A DNA stretch of 64,000 bases, taken from Bacilli bacterium. Its GTDB lineage: Bacteria; Bacillota_I; Bacilli_A; RF39; UBA660. The DNA lies in the NCBI GenBank assembly GCA_017450205.1, contig JAFSVF010000001.1, forward strand, positions 1-64,000, given 5' to 3'. The translations under genes were made by a program, and so were the position numbers. Under the pieces are notes generated by a model that saw only the letters and a list, made by a program, of their open reading frames with translations, was not told the origin of the DNA and made no database searches. Positions 46,901 through 56,300 of this stretch are shown here, one piece after another; positions within the stretch are counted from its first letter, which is position 1, and each line of letters begins with the position of its first letter.

Positions 46901-49138
46901 GTTGCAGTAACAGCAGATTCGGGTGACATAAGAACTTATACTGTTAATATTTTCAAAGAATATAAGACTATTTCAACATTAAAAGCTTTATATACAAGTT
47001 TTAATGAAAGTGCAGAAGACGGTGGAGCACAAATTACAGGTGATGGATATTCTCCAGAATTTAATGAAAAAACTCTTCAATATTATGAAGAAGTTCCATA
47101 TCGTGAAAATGGTACATATACGGTAGTTCCATTTAGAACCGATAGTTCTTCTAAGATGACTTATAGTTCTACTACTAAATTAAAAGAAGGAATAAACGAA
47201 ATTCCTATCACAGTAACAGCTGAAGATGGAGTTACTAAAACAACATATATGGTTTATGTAACTATGACTAAGAAACCTTCTTCTAAATTAAAAGATTTAT
47301 TAATTACTGAAGGTGAGATTGATCCTGTATTTGATCCTGATACATATACATACTATGTCGAAGTACCAAATGAAATTACATCATTAAGTTTTTATAATGA
47401 AATGTCAAATCCAATAGGAAAAGGATATGCAATTCCTGAGGATGAGGATTCAACAGTTTCAATTACAGGAAATTCAGGATTTACTGAAAATGGTATTTCA
47501 ACTGTAACTATAACAGTTACTAATCAAAATGCTGTTCCTTCAACTACAACTTATAAAGTTGAAGTTTATAGAAGTATCGCTGGAGATGAAAAACTTTCTA
47601 ATCTTTATATTAAAGATTATCCAATGTCTCCTTCATATTCACCATTAACACTTTTCTATCAAAGAGAAGTTGAATCAACTGTAGATTTTGTTACAGTTGG
47701 AGCATTTAGAAGTACTGAAGATGCTACAATTTCAATTGATGGAGTAACAATGGGTGGAACTGGTGGAGAAAAACTAGTTAACTTAGACTTTGGTAAGAAC
47801 TATGTACATGTTAAAGTAGTAGCTTCTAATGGAGCAAAGAGAACATATACAATTGAGATTACTCGAAAAGATACAGCTAACTTCTTAACAGAGTTAACTT
47901 CTAATGCTGGAGAATGGACATTTACTCCAACTGAAACTTCATTAAAAACTAAGTTTGATTATGAATTAACACTTCCAAATGGTGTTACTGAAATTAAATT
48001 AAAAGGTAACTGGAGTGAAGGAGCAACAGTAGATAACTTAGATAAAGTGTTTAATACTGTAACTGTTCCTCCAGCATCAAATCTACTATATAAAATCAAT
48101 GTAACAAGTGCATCTGGAGAAATTAATACTTATACTATTACAATTCACGGTGCTGTTTCAGGAGAAACAGATATTGACTTAGATACTGATAAAGGGAAAC
48201 CTTCATATCTAGGAGATAATAAATATGAATTAACAGTTAAAGATGATGATTCTACAATTGTACTTGATGTTAAGACTAAGGATGAAGGAGCAACAGTTAA
48301 GTTACAACCATTCTATGCACTTAAGTATGGTGAAACAGTAATTACGTTTACTGTAACAAGTAGTGATGGTAGTGAAACTCAAACTTATACTCTAACTGTT
48401 ACTAGAGGAAAAGATATTGAAAAGATAGTTCCTTCAGATGAAGAAATCGTAATTGTAGTATCTGAAGAATATACACTTACTTATACAATTGAACCTCCTG
48501 ATGCAACATCAACTGATGTTACATTTGTAAGTCTTGATAATACTATCGCTTCAGTAGATCAAGATGGTAAAGTTACAGGATTAAAAGAGGGAGTAACTAA
48601 GGTAGAAATAAGAAGTGTCAAAGATCCTGAAATCAAAGGTATAGTTTCAGTATTTGTACTAAATAAAAAAATAATGAGTGATACATATCATGTAGTACAT
48701 AAAGATGAAACAGATAATCAATATAACCTATACAATTTAGATTATGTATTTGGTGCTCAACCAAAAACAAAAATTGATGATTTTCTAGATAACTTTACTA
48801 ATCCAGCTACATACTTACATGTTTATAGTAATGGAGTAGAGCTAACAGATTATACTCAATTTGTTGGAAGTTGCTTAGTACTTAAACTTGAAATAGCAGG
48901 TAAATTATATGATGAAATAACAATCATTGTTAAGAGTGATATTGGTACATTAGATTCTCCTGGTGATGGTATTAATTCGGCATCAGACGTATCTACTGCT
49001 AATAGTGTTTCATCTGGTATCTTATCAGCAACTAATATTTATAAAGCAATTATTGATGTTAATAATGATGGAGTAATTTCTGCATCAGATATTTCGGTAA
49101 TTGATTCTTATAATAAGAGTATAATTAAAACAATTTAA
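37925..49138 (+). CDS. Giant surface protein: ~30 cadherin-like repeats, ALK-like glycine-rich domain, Ig-like domain, C-terminal dockerin
   Basis: The 3,737-residue product begins with a membrane or signal segment (FKYISTFILILMFILFGSII). Two cadherin-like beta-sandwich repeats precede a glycine-rich domain at about residues 239-513 (YYKLEAWGAQGGSDG, LYVTVGGAGADCW, ATHIAYTTGDL, MVAGGGGGSG). It matches the C-terminal domain of the protein at 31713-35357. About 28 further cadherin-like (PF12733-type) repeats of 90-110 residues follow, each ending in a pattern like TAEDGTATSIYTVNVFRKY. An Ig-like Big_2-type domain (TSTDVTFVSLDNTIASVDQD, ~3500-3580) and a dockerin-type module (IDVNNDGVISASDISVIDSY at the very end; its first EF-like loop is degenerate) complete it. 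No catalytic domain is seen. ATG at 37925 is favoured over GTG at 37916 by ribosome-site spacing (AGGAT). Confidence 0.9.
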   Translation: MKNKFKYISTFILILMFILFGSIIYSNFKIDKTSKIISYNDSLFDATDASLAALYIYKGSNPSPTTLLHELSDTDFGSDTTFSFDVDWDVFEITLSVAANDPYAKAIGGGKHQLKKGINNIPITVIPKTGSSVVYTVQINRKDIPSGTHTALLYSFTIAKTPEYLLDPTKTSFTYTIPSGWYFIDITTVPYDADNTTITYEGFEYVPETKDCYIHVTNNVTSEKKDYKITLVKKNATEANNYNYNGGTYTFSAPYAGYYKLEAWGAQGGSDGNRGGYGGYSMGIINLDVGNKLYVTVGGAGADCWSGSGGGYNGGGGAGNYGCSGGGGGATHIAYTTGDLKSFKDKMNPYDVDIETSRSSELIMVAGGGGGSGWYSAGGSGGGFKGTKGETDQGGTPGSQANYGNGLSPGAFGQGGNRTNGDGAGGGAGLYGGGAGFGDYGGGGGSGYIGNANLISIYKYTKHMTCYMCDEAIGNSENTFSEIKTYSTTAVSRDALPDYAKRGNGYAQITFLDLSENKYLTDLRVIQPLQQTVIPFDGDEEFAYDNLDYEVTLPANQTKIEIVPRSIDSKMTISGDIGEVRVPGGTHEFKIICTSELGTTTTYTITTHRPPSTEKSVDAINIHGLIENYCKLDFDSNFDFSYNDDDLIDFCQLYAPNSIMDQNDEDPSTNPEKVTWDRNQNDYDLYVPARIKELRFEVVSDNENQSVIGGGANRTLVPGDNYLTIDVVSEACYLEFPELDIPEDRKEECTLGYTYRVYRDYYHDADLSELYIDTSQVEQGIAESGRYFDLNFTDPGVLNYYFSVPYTWDSVKYLNYKADILHENYAGLEILENFNDAVVEIHGNENFEIGKTNIVEIVVHAPDSNQEYNTTTEETEWSGTTQTYYLHVYREYSNNSLLQELHYLNKDVVEIPISPAFSQTKFDYAVTVPTNNDIGYLKFKPQENSTSVRIYNRTTNTELSKSVSTLFIYFSELNLRRGENYIEIELTAEDGEAMSTYTLVVNRLLSNDSSVNDIKAHTDSIYWSLMPDFDPDTTTYDIFVDKGTEYIDFDVTTNDEGAVVEVAEGRYLTAGVNEKTIKITSEDGTTYKTYKFRIHREPYDIATLDNIIVTSASGSNFGEVLTLTPTPFDPGVFSYSLTVPNETFMVDITPVKTNKFAKVNTNYNQNASVRLNEGMNKFTFEVVSESGTVISNYELKIFRTINEDLSLKNLKLDAYSSFYSMNSVKSMNEPVSDTLNEYTVTVEYYYNQGTLQVEPTNEFSNVIGTLTKELNYGPNEFNFTVKNEGETSSLDYKVTVTRIFNPDVGLADLWIEDEWGTQHPLTPDFNPMVLNYTGNISNGSNLVKIHAVPSSKTASVKGTGSKTLNYGLNTYEVKVTNFDSETNLSYTETYELKITRNLGSLACLSYLELYYPISGGRDTKWSRYYPETCESGEYNIYVRNAKQLHVYYVNHYRRVTSVTTDGTWTGFTKGNTYVSHVYVTSQDGSTTNTYTFNIMFPEWVGSKYLTNIEVFDDTDTNIYQLNPAFDKESSGPYTVVGTNVPTLNVPYEIERVNIKATKEDDAASVIGDGWVSLKTGDNEKTITVTSAESGEVMTYTLNINREHGHDATLSDLYFKYNSPWDFISTEEFDLFESDGVTPRPFNPSDTGPYYVTVSSFANPMSNKYAFATATDPNATVNVPFQVLTTGVYVPYDIEVTAEDGVTKITYHTFIKKLMGTDAHGASLCVYNATENKCEEMYATPPEGDLLEGVSFNPMRHDYYVVVNSTFGDYLNTSNVLFETIDYSATTTHLSSPLALVRDTYVTYPIRVVSEDGMSEHIYNVHVKLVLSSDPRIKTVTLSRGFLLNAGTFKKGYDPEETANTEYFWIIDDAYYDAMTDANLEYTMFHPRATSVQTYDADNKIITVNTTSEDGNYSLTYKFMMKKKTKVDVTANSLEIKDPNYSDTLVPGTYPSNYFDGTYKYDPELEDFVFQYTTHIYKSTNELKIDFVPNNPLVNVNPSLASPIPITSDVQDIIFNVTSEDGAFTAPYTIHVIRDIEIDYQIEDLELLDEWNVCEFSCNIRPIFDPTKRVYTSDIPAEYENMFFQVGFKNDQQTAEFFLIDPDSGTQTPIKNRMYNTSEGANDLIQEGYVFPTGLSQVQIIIHDGLGYPTTSYTVMVYKGRSHDASLTDLSVWEVDESPKEYPLDNLFDPNKFIYGIEVPEGTTEVDIRYEKASPNASVIIQGNTGLTTGINQATVTVLAEDEYTQLTYDVYIDVGGSYRSWLASLTVSTGLKFHDLLPDFYKMKTEYTVVVPSETSKVIVEGTPESSEVAVVGNNTYELATGNNRIVITGKYYSSSDPDTVLNETPYIINIYRRYPNNVRLAYLSVEEGSLSPEFDMGTTNYSVTVPAGTNKLTLHYYPEVENASVIVSGNSNLKTGYNIVSLAVISEGGTLTKTYQLSVFVKPSNDATLSMLDVYNNVNKEIRYGVDKFDSKVHDYMIEVPADVDSVYVVGTPSVANSYVEGGGVNGLQYGDNYIDLKITAEDGTATSIYTVNVFRKYNLLLKELNHDLSYPLVPDFDPLVNDYEIEVPYDVKVIQFNAVAQAGSAVTLSYSSVNFLEIGENVVTFIISDPKGNTNVYTVNIKRIGSANNFLANLVPGQGMLLEDFYKTDQTYTLALPNNLKSLDLEDWIIVPEDETSTYEVKGYDKINPESDNNKITITVTSQNGSKRTYTLNIEFRDPAFFKHYLSALWVDDGNLSPKYDVDIISYTVTLPYGTDKTTIHAIPMLESDKVFIDGDETQEKEVNLSFGRNVFKIKVDSGATGYKIYTLIIYRTSAPDPTLASLIVTSTDGSVHTYTPIFNKLITAYYLTIPSSIKELKVNYLPSDPKSTVVVTGYKDFEMDKDNIINVEVTAPDGKTKRTYKIHVTLEADKDNYLTDLQVSGYELKPAFKMTDTGSYEVKVENNVSKVLLYADASSPTAAVTINSISNTYSGIDIVSGTISLSAGNNYVQVAVTADSGDIRTYTVNIFKEYKTISTLKALYTSFNESAEDGGAQITGDGYSPEFNEKTLQYYEEVPYRENGTYTVVPFRTDSSSKMTYSSTTKLKEGINEIPITVTAEDGVTKTTYMVYVTMTKKPSSKLKDLLITEGEIDPVFDPDTYTYYVEVPNEITSLSFYNEMSNPIGKGYAIPEDEDSTVSITGNSGFTENGISTVTITVTNQNAVPSTTTYKVEVYRSIAGDEKLSNLYIKDYPMSPSYSPLTLFYQREVESTVDFVTVGAFRSTEDATISIDGVTMGGTGGEKLVNLDFGKNYVHVKVVASNGAKRTYTIEITRKDTANFLTELTSNAGEWTFTPTETSLKTKFDYELTLPNGVTEIKLKGNWSEGATVDNLDKVFNTVTVPPASNLLYKINVTSASGEINTYTITIHGAVSGETDIDLDTDKGKPSYLGDNKYELTVKDDDSTIVLDVKTKDEGATVKLQPFYALKYGETVITFTVTSSDGSETQTYTLTVTRGKDIEKIVPSDEEIVIVVSEEYTLTYTIEPPDATSTDVTFVSLDNTIASVDQDGKVTGLKEGVTKVEIRSVKDPEIKGIVSVFVLNKKIMSDTYHVVHKDETDNQYNLYNLDYVFGAQPKTKIDDFLDNFTNPATYLHVYSNGVELTDYTQFVGSCLVLKLEIAGKLYDEITIIVKSDIGTLDSPGDGINSASDVSTANSVSSGILSATNIYKAIIDVNNDGVISASDISVIDSYNKSIIKTI
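38643..39465 (+). other. ALK/LTK-type glycine-rich domain within the giant gene
   Basis: The region encodes the module described for the giant protein. It has more Gly (GGT/GGA) codons than any other part of the gene and locally raises the G content. A second copy of the module is at 34525-35354. Confidence 0.7.
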
Positions 49139-49167
49139 AAGAAGATTTTTATAAAATCTTCTTTTTT
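49137..49167 (+). terminator. Terminator of the giant gene
   Basis: AAAAGAAGATTTT-TAT-AAAATCTTCTTTT is a 13-bp stem with a T-tail beginning in the stop codon. Confidence 0.88.
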
Positions 49168-49169
49168 CA

Positions 49170-49178
49170 TGTTATAAT
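49170..49178 (+). promoter_or_regulatory. Extended -10 promoter
   Basis: TGTTATAAT starts three bases after the preceding terminator T-tract, 16 bases before the next ATG. Confidence 0.55.
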
Positions 49179-49193
49179 TTTTATGGTGATAGT

Positions 49194-50282
49194 ATGAAAA
49201 ATAGAAAAGAATTAATCTTATCTATAGTGTTAATAGTTGTTTGTGTTTTGGTGTCCTCTTTATTTAATAAAAAGAGCGAGTATATTCATTATACCTTCTT
49301 TATGAAAAATGATAATAATTACAATTTATATGATAGTAATGGTAAAAAGTTATTAGATGATAATTTAATATATGCGGAAAGATTTAATGATGATTATACA
49401 TTAATTGTTAATGAAAAAAATGAATGTGCCATCATAGATAAAAATGGAAACTTTATAATAAATTATGGTGAATACGATAAAATTGAAGAATATGGAAGAT
49501 TATATCTAGCCTATAAGGGTGAAGATATTATATTGATTACTGGTAATAATAAACTTATTAGAAAAGTCGAAGATAAAAAAGAATTAGTTTCTAACATAGT
49601 TCATAATTATGCAGTACTTTTATATGATGGTAATTACAATGTTTATAATTCAAATGGAGATGTGATTTTTTCTAGAAAATATAAAAAGAAAAAACAATTA
49701 ATTTTAAAAGAATCTACAAATTATGGATTGATCTATTATGATGGAAAAGAATACTTATTTAATATAAATAGTACTGAATATGAAGAAAGAGATACAAAGA
49801 TAGTATCTGATATTGAAGAATTTTATGATATTTTACTAGTTACTGGAGAAACTAATAGAGTATATTATGAAAAGCAAAGAGTAATAGACGATATTAAATG
49901 TGCAATCGACGGAGATAAACCTAAAATTGATGGTGAATCTAGAATTCTTTGTAGTGAAGAAGTTATTTATGAACCAGATTATTTAAAAACAATCAAAGAC
50001 TATAAAAATATTGATAATTATGGTGAATATTTTATTGCATGTAATGAAAAATGTGATTTATTTAGAAAAAATGAGAAGATTCTAAAGAATTATGATGAAA
50101 TTAAAATAATAAAGACTAATATAAATGATTATTTTTATGTTAAAAAGGGGAAAAATAATATAATTTTAAATAACGAATATAAAACTGTTTATTCATCAAT
50201 AAAAGATATAAAATTAGAAAAAAATTATATAAATGTTAATAATAAATTATATACTTTTGACGGAAATGAAATAAATATATAA
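49194..50282 (+). CDS. Signal-anchored protein with WG-like beta repeats (362 aa)
   Basis: An N-terminal membrane anchor (about residues 6-24) is followed by a repeated strand pattern in which each unit of ~40 residues contains a motif like NLYDSNGKKLLDDN, AIIDKNGNFIINYGEYDKIE, NVYNSNGDVIFSRKY. This is the layout of WG-repeat proteins, which form beta-propeller-like domains. Two Cys pairs occur in the C-terminal half (DDIKCAIDG...RILCSEE; FIACNEKCDLF). The match is visual. It sits between two giant dockerin genes with its own promoter and terminator, and may be a surface accessory protein. The ribosome site GGTGAT precedes the ATG. Confidence 0.65.
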   Translation: MKNRKELILSIVLIVVCVLVSSLFNKKSEYIHYTFFMKNDNNYNLYDSNGKKLLDDNLIYAERFNDDYTLIVNEKNECAIIDKNGNFIINYGEYDKIEEYGRLYLAYKGEDIILITGNNKLIRKVEDKKELVSNIVHNYAVLLYDGNYNVYNSNGDVIFSRKYKKKKQLILKESTNYGLIYYDGKEYLFNINSTEYEERDTKIVSDIEEFYDILLVTGETNRVYYEKQRVIDDIKCAIDGDKPKIDGESRILCSEEVIYEPDYLKTIKDYKNIDNYGEYFIACNEKCDLFRKNEKILKNYDEIKIIKTNINDYFYVKKGKNNIILNNEYKTVYSSIKDIKLEKNYINVNNKLYTFDGNEINI

Positions 50283-50287
50283 AAATG

Positions 50288-50317
50288 ACTTGAATATATA
50301 GAATTCAAGTTTTTTTT
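50288..50317 (+). terminator. Terminator
   Basis: ACTTGAAT-ATATAGA-ATTCAAGT is followed by a run of T. Confidence 0.85.
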
Positions 50318-50371
50318 GTGATAAGATTATAATATAAAATAGGGTAAAAATATAGTGAGGATAGAGTTTAT

Positions 50372-53300
50372 ATGAAGAAAAGGGTTAACATTTATACTTT
50401 ATTATTGATATTAGCAACATGTTTTAGTTTAGGATTGAAAGAGGTAAGTGCGGAAAATGTTGCGCATTACTTTGATGTGTACAAATGCCCTGTAAGTTCT
50501 GATGATTATGAAGCTGAAGCTGAAGATTGTCTTCTTGCTTATGAAAACGGTGAATTAGACTCTTATCATATAGCTAATAATGGTAATTTATCTTTACATG
50601 GCGATGCCGAAGGACAATATAAAAACTTAATTTTAGTAATTGGTAAATTAAATGTTAAGAATAATGAAATTCGTAGTTTTAATACAACATGGAATTGGGA
50701 TCCTAATGTCTTATCATTAGTTTATAGTGATGGTTATTCGGATGGTCACGTATATGATGCAAGTCCATTTAATCTTCCTTGTTATATAGATAGAAGAGGA
50801 AACAAAGAACCTAAATGGACAACAACAGTTAACTTTATGAGATATTCAGCAGAAGGTGTTGGAGTTCTTTTAGCAGCTAATGCATCGAATGATAATGCTT
50901 ATGATATTAAAACATCTAATACTGAAGGTGGAGTTGTAGAATATTTTAAAGAATTATTCTTAGTTAATCCGGAAGCTGAAGTTGGTACTTATACAAATAT
51001 TATAATGAATAGCTCAGATAAGCAATTTGCTGAAGCAACAGATGCTAATCTTGAAGCTGTAGATTATGATGTTAATAATTATAGATTAAAAATATATGGA
51101 ACTGAGGAAAACGATGCTACTTTAGGAACATTAACAGTTTCAGAAAATAGTACAAGTGAAACACCTTATACCTTAACTCCTGAGTTTGAAGCGGGACAAT
51201 CTACAAATGTTGATTATAGAGTAGTTATTCCATATGATATAACTAGCGTTTATGTTGCAGGTACAGCAAACTCTATTCATGCTAAATCTATTAATGGAGA
51301 ACTTGGAACAACATTTAATGTTACATATTCAGACTTACAAGTAGGTGTTAATGAAAAAACTATTGTAGTTTCTGCTGCTAATGGAGATACGTTGACGTAT
51401 ACACTAGTTATTTATAGATTATCTAATGATGCTACATTAAAGACATTTACTTTAACTGATACTGATATTTCATTTAATGAAACAGTTGATTTAATTAATA
51501 CAAAAGCGTATACAGCTACAGTTCCTTATAGAATCGGTCATACTACAATTAATGCAGAAACAAATTATGATGGTGCATATATTGGAGTTGATGAAGAATC
51601 TACAATAATTTCTCAAGATTGGGAAATTGATCCTGATGTACTTGGTTCAACTACTACAAGAGTAGTAAGAGTATATTCTGAAAACTGTAAGTATGACTAT
51701 ATTAATTTAAATGGTAATACAAGTGATAAGTGTCAAACTAATACTTATTCAATAGCTTTAACTAGAGAACCAGCATCAACTGATTCTTCATTAAAAACTA
51801 TTTCAGTTGTAGCTAATGAACAATTAAAAACTTTAAATAAATCAACATATACAGTTGGTGGTCAAACATATGATTTATATGAAGTAACTGATAATATTGC
51901 TAATGCAATAGATAAAGTTACTATTAATGTATTAGCAAATGATGAATTTGCTAATGTTATCTCAGGAACTGGTGAAGTATCAATCAATGTTGGTGATAAC
52001 TACTTACCAGTAGTAATTAAAGCCGAAGATAATTCAACTACAACATATTATGTATATGTACATAGACTTAATAATAATGCTAGATTAAGTGCTTTAAATG
52101 TAACAAGTAACCCTGTTGGTACATTTGCACCAGGATTCGATTCAAACTATACAAATTACTATACATATACTTATGATGCAACTGTATCAAATGTAACAAT
52201 TACAGCTGTTACAAGTGATCAAACATATGGTAAAGTTGCTATTAATGATGTTACTTCAGGATCGACAATTACTCCTAATGAAGCAACACCTAAAACACAA
52301 ACTCAAACATTTAATGTTTCAAGTAGTGATGTTAATATCGTTGTTACTGCTGAAGATGGAACAGTTAATACATATATTCTTTACTTGACTAGAACTAAAT
52401 CTTCAAACAGTTACTTAGCACAATTGAAATTACAAGAAACAGCATTAAATGAATTATTTACTACAAAGAAAACAGATTATACTTCATCAATTGATGGTGA
52501 ATATGATACTGTTACACTTCAAGCAAGACCTAGTGTTGTATATTCAAATATTATTAGTGTTAGATTGAATAATGTTGAAGTTCCATTTACTGCTAATCCT
52601 CAAACTAAAGCAATTGAGGTAGAGTTAACTGGTCTTCAATTTCCAAGTCAAGCAAGACCAACAAACTTAATTCAAGTAACAGTTCAATCTGAATCGCAAG
52701 ATGAAAGAACTTATACAATTGAATTAACAAGAGATCTTTACAAGATTGCAACATTAGAAAGTTTAAGTGTCCCAGGATATGCATTTAATGAACAATTTAA
52801 TCCTGATGATTTAAATTACACAACAAGTCAAAACGTTCCTTATGCTACAACTTCAGTTGAAGTAAACGGAATGATTACAAATGAATATTCAACTGTTAAA
52901 TTCTATGATGATAATGATCAAGAAATTACTCCAACAATAGATTCGGTTGAATCAAAGAAATTCAGTGGTAATATTCCATTACATACTGGTGAAAATACAA
53001 TTAAAGTTAAAGTATATGCTCATAATACATCTGAAGAATATACTAAGACATATACTATTAAATTAAATAGAACAAAAAATACTAATACATCAATCACTTC
53101 GATTTTAGTTAATGGTTCATCTAATACACCAACATTAAATCCTGGTGATGGTAAATGGTATGTAATAGTTCCTAATAGTAAAAAAGAATTATTACCAACA
53201 GATGTAACAGTTGTTAAGAGTGATCAAAACGCAACAGTTACTAAATCACCTAAGATTGAATTATCAACTAAACAAGATAATGAGTATAAATTTACAGTTA

Positions 53301-56300
53301 CTGCAGAAGATGGAGAATCTTCTAGAGAATATACTTTAGTAATTACAAGAACTAAGAGTAGAGAAAATGCTTTAACAGGAGTTGAAATTTATTCATCACC
53401 TGATGGAGAAAATTATCTATATCAAGATTCATGTGTACCAGTTAATGGAACATGTAAAGTAACAGTTTCTTCAAATACAACTCATTTTAAATTTAAAACA
53501 GTTATAAGTGAAGAAGCTACAATTTCACCTAGTGACGATACAGTATATGAAATGCCACCAAGTGATTCAACAATGACTAAACCATTAGCAGTTACTGCTG
53601 AAGATACAACAGTTGCTAATTATTCAATTGTTGTTGAAAGAGGTTTATCTTCTAACCCAAGATTAAGTGATATTAAAGTTAATGGTGTTACAGTTGAAAA
53701 CTTTGATCCAGAAGAAAAACATTACTATATAACTTATCCACATGCTATAGCTCAAGCTCTAGTATCTGCTACAGTTGAAGATACAGGAAAAGCTACAATC
53801 TATAGAGCTAAATATAATGGTCATACGGTTGATGGTATATTATCTAATCCATTTGATTTACAATGTGGACAAGAAAATGAAATTATAATTGATGTTCAAG
53901 CTGAAAATCCAGATGTAACAAGATCATACTACTTACATATTATAAGAGAATTTAATAAAGATGCTGACTTAACAAATATTTTGCTTGATGATGTTGGAGT
54001 TGCTTCATTTACTCCAAGTAATTCATCATATGCAGCAAGTGATGTTGATTATGAAAAGACAAGTATTAAAGTAACACCTTTATTAAGCGATACTGAACAT
54101 GGTTCATTCACAATTACTAGTGTAGATCCCACAACTAAAGAAGTTTTATATTCAGCAGATAGTTGGGGTAACATCACACTTAATACTGGTGATAACGAAA
54201 TAGTAATTGCTGTTCAAGCACATGACCCAACAATTAAGAAAAACTATAGAGTTTATATTAAACGTAAACTAAATAGCAATATTAATATTACAAAAGTAAA
54301 AGTTGCTGGAGTAGAAGCAACTAAAGAAGAAAATAATATTTATTCTGTAACAGTTCCAAATGATGTAGATGTTGCAAATCAAGATAATGTATTATTTGAA
54401 TTTGCACCTGGAGTTATGGAATCTGACCCTGATCCAACATATGAAGTAACTAGTAAAAATCTTTTAACTACAGTTGTATCTAATGCAGTTACAGTTGTTG
54501 TAACAGCACCAGATGGAGTTACAGATGAAATAATTACTGTTAACGTAACAAGAGAAAAATCAAATAAAGCAAGTCTTCATGAATTAACTTTAAGTTCAGG
54601 TGGAGAACTTGGAACATTCAGTCCATTATTTGTATCGGATGACGAATCTAAAGATACAATTGAATATGAAGTAACAGTTCCAAAGAATAATGATTATTTC
54701 ACAATAGGATATTCATTAACAGATAAAGAACATATTACTGATGAAAAAGCAGTAGTTACATGTGAATTGAATGATGAAGTCGTAGAGTGTAGTGAACAAA
54801 TGGGAATTGATGCAATCTCTGGACTTGCAGTAGTAAAAATAAATGTTACTTCTGAAGATGAAACATTTACAAGAACTTATGTAATAACACTAGCTAGACA
54901 AAAATCTAGTGATACAACATTAAAAACATTAATAATTAGAAATTATGCTGGAGAACAAGAGGAAATACCACAAGAAATAATTGATGGTGTTGTTAATGTT
55001 CATGCACCTGCTAATGTTAATGATGTAACACTAGAAATTGTTCCTAATTCACCATATGCAACAATTGAAAAAATCTTAATGAATAGTCAAGGTGTTACAT
55101 TTAATGAATCACTTGACCATTTAACTTATGGAGCTATTCTTAATGATTTATCATATGACGCATATCCTGAAGGATTAAATATTGTTATTATTACGGTACT
55201 AGCTGAAGATGGAAGTAAAGAAGATCATCCAATTCTTCTTTATAGAAATTACAATAATGATACAACATTAAAATCATATAAAGTAGATAATGAAGAACAA
55301 ATAAGTAATTTTGAAAATACAGCAACTCGTTTATATGAATATAGATATAATAATGTTGAATATAATAAAACATATATTGAAATAATAAATGAAACAACTG
55401 ATTCATATGCAGAGTATAGCATTTCAGGTGGAGAATCAATTGAGAATATTGAAAATGGTTATAAAGTTAATTTAAAGACTGGAAGTAATGCTATAGTTAC
55501 AACTGTAACTGCTCAAGATGGAACAGTAGGTTATTATTACTTCTACGTAACTCGTAGAAAAAATAATGATACTTCATTTAATAGTATTTATATTTCGGAC
55601 AAGAAAGCTTCATGTAACTTAACTACAAGAATTTGTACAGTTGTAGTTCCTAACGAAACTTATGAAGTAAATAATGATAATGTTAGAGTAGACTTTAATC
55701 CAACTGCAGCAGACTACGATGTTGAACCTAAATATTCAGTTCAAACTACTGTATTGAATGAAGGTATTATAACTAATGTAATGATGTCAGTAACTGCTGA
55801 AGATGGAACAGTTAAAGATTATATTATTAAAGTAACTCGTGCACCAAGTGATATCTCAACAGCTGATAATATTATAGTTTCAACTGATGTAGATAAGAAT
55901 GGTTCATTTACACCTGCTTTCAAGAAAGATGTTCTTGAATATACTGTAGGTATTGATTCAACAGCAGATGAATTTACAATTGTTGTTGAAAAGACAAATG
56001 ATAATGCTGTAGTTACAGGAGATGGAACATATTCATTTACTAATGATGATCCTGATGATCATGAAAAGATAGTAATTCCAATTCATATCACTTCTCAAAG
56101 TGGTTTAACAGAAACTGAATATACATTAACAATAGTTAGAGGATTAAATACTATTGCTACATTAGGAAACTTAAAAGTATATGATGATGATGAAAAAATT
56201 AATGAATATACTTTAAACCCTGTATTTGTAGCTGATAATGTTACTAAAGTTGATTATGAAATGGATGTAGCAGGAGATGTTGAAACTGTATACATTAGTA

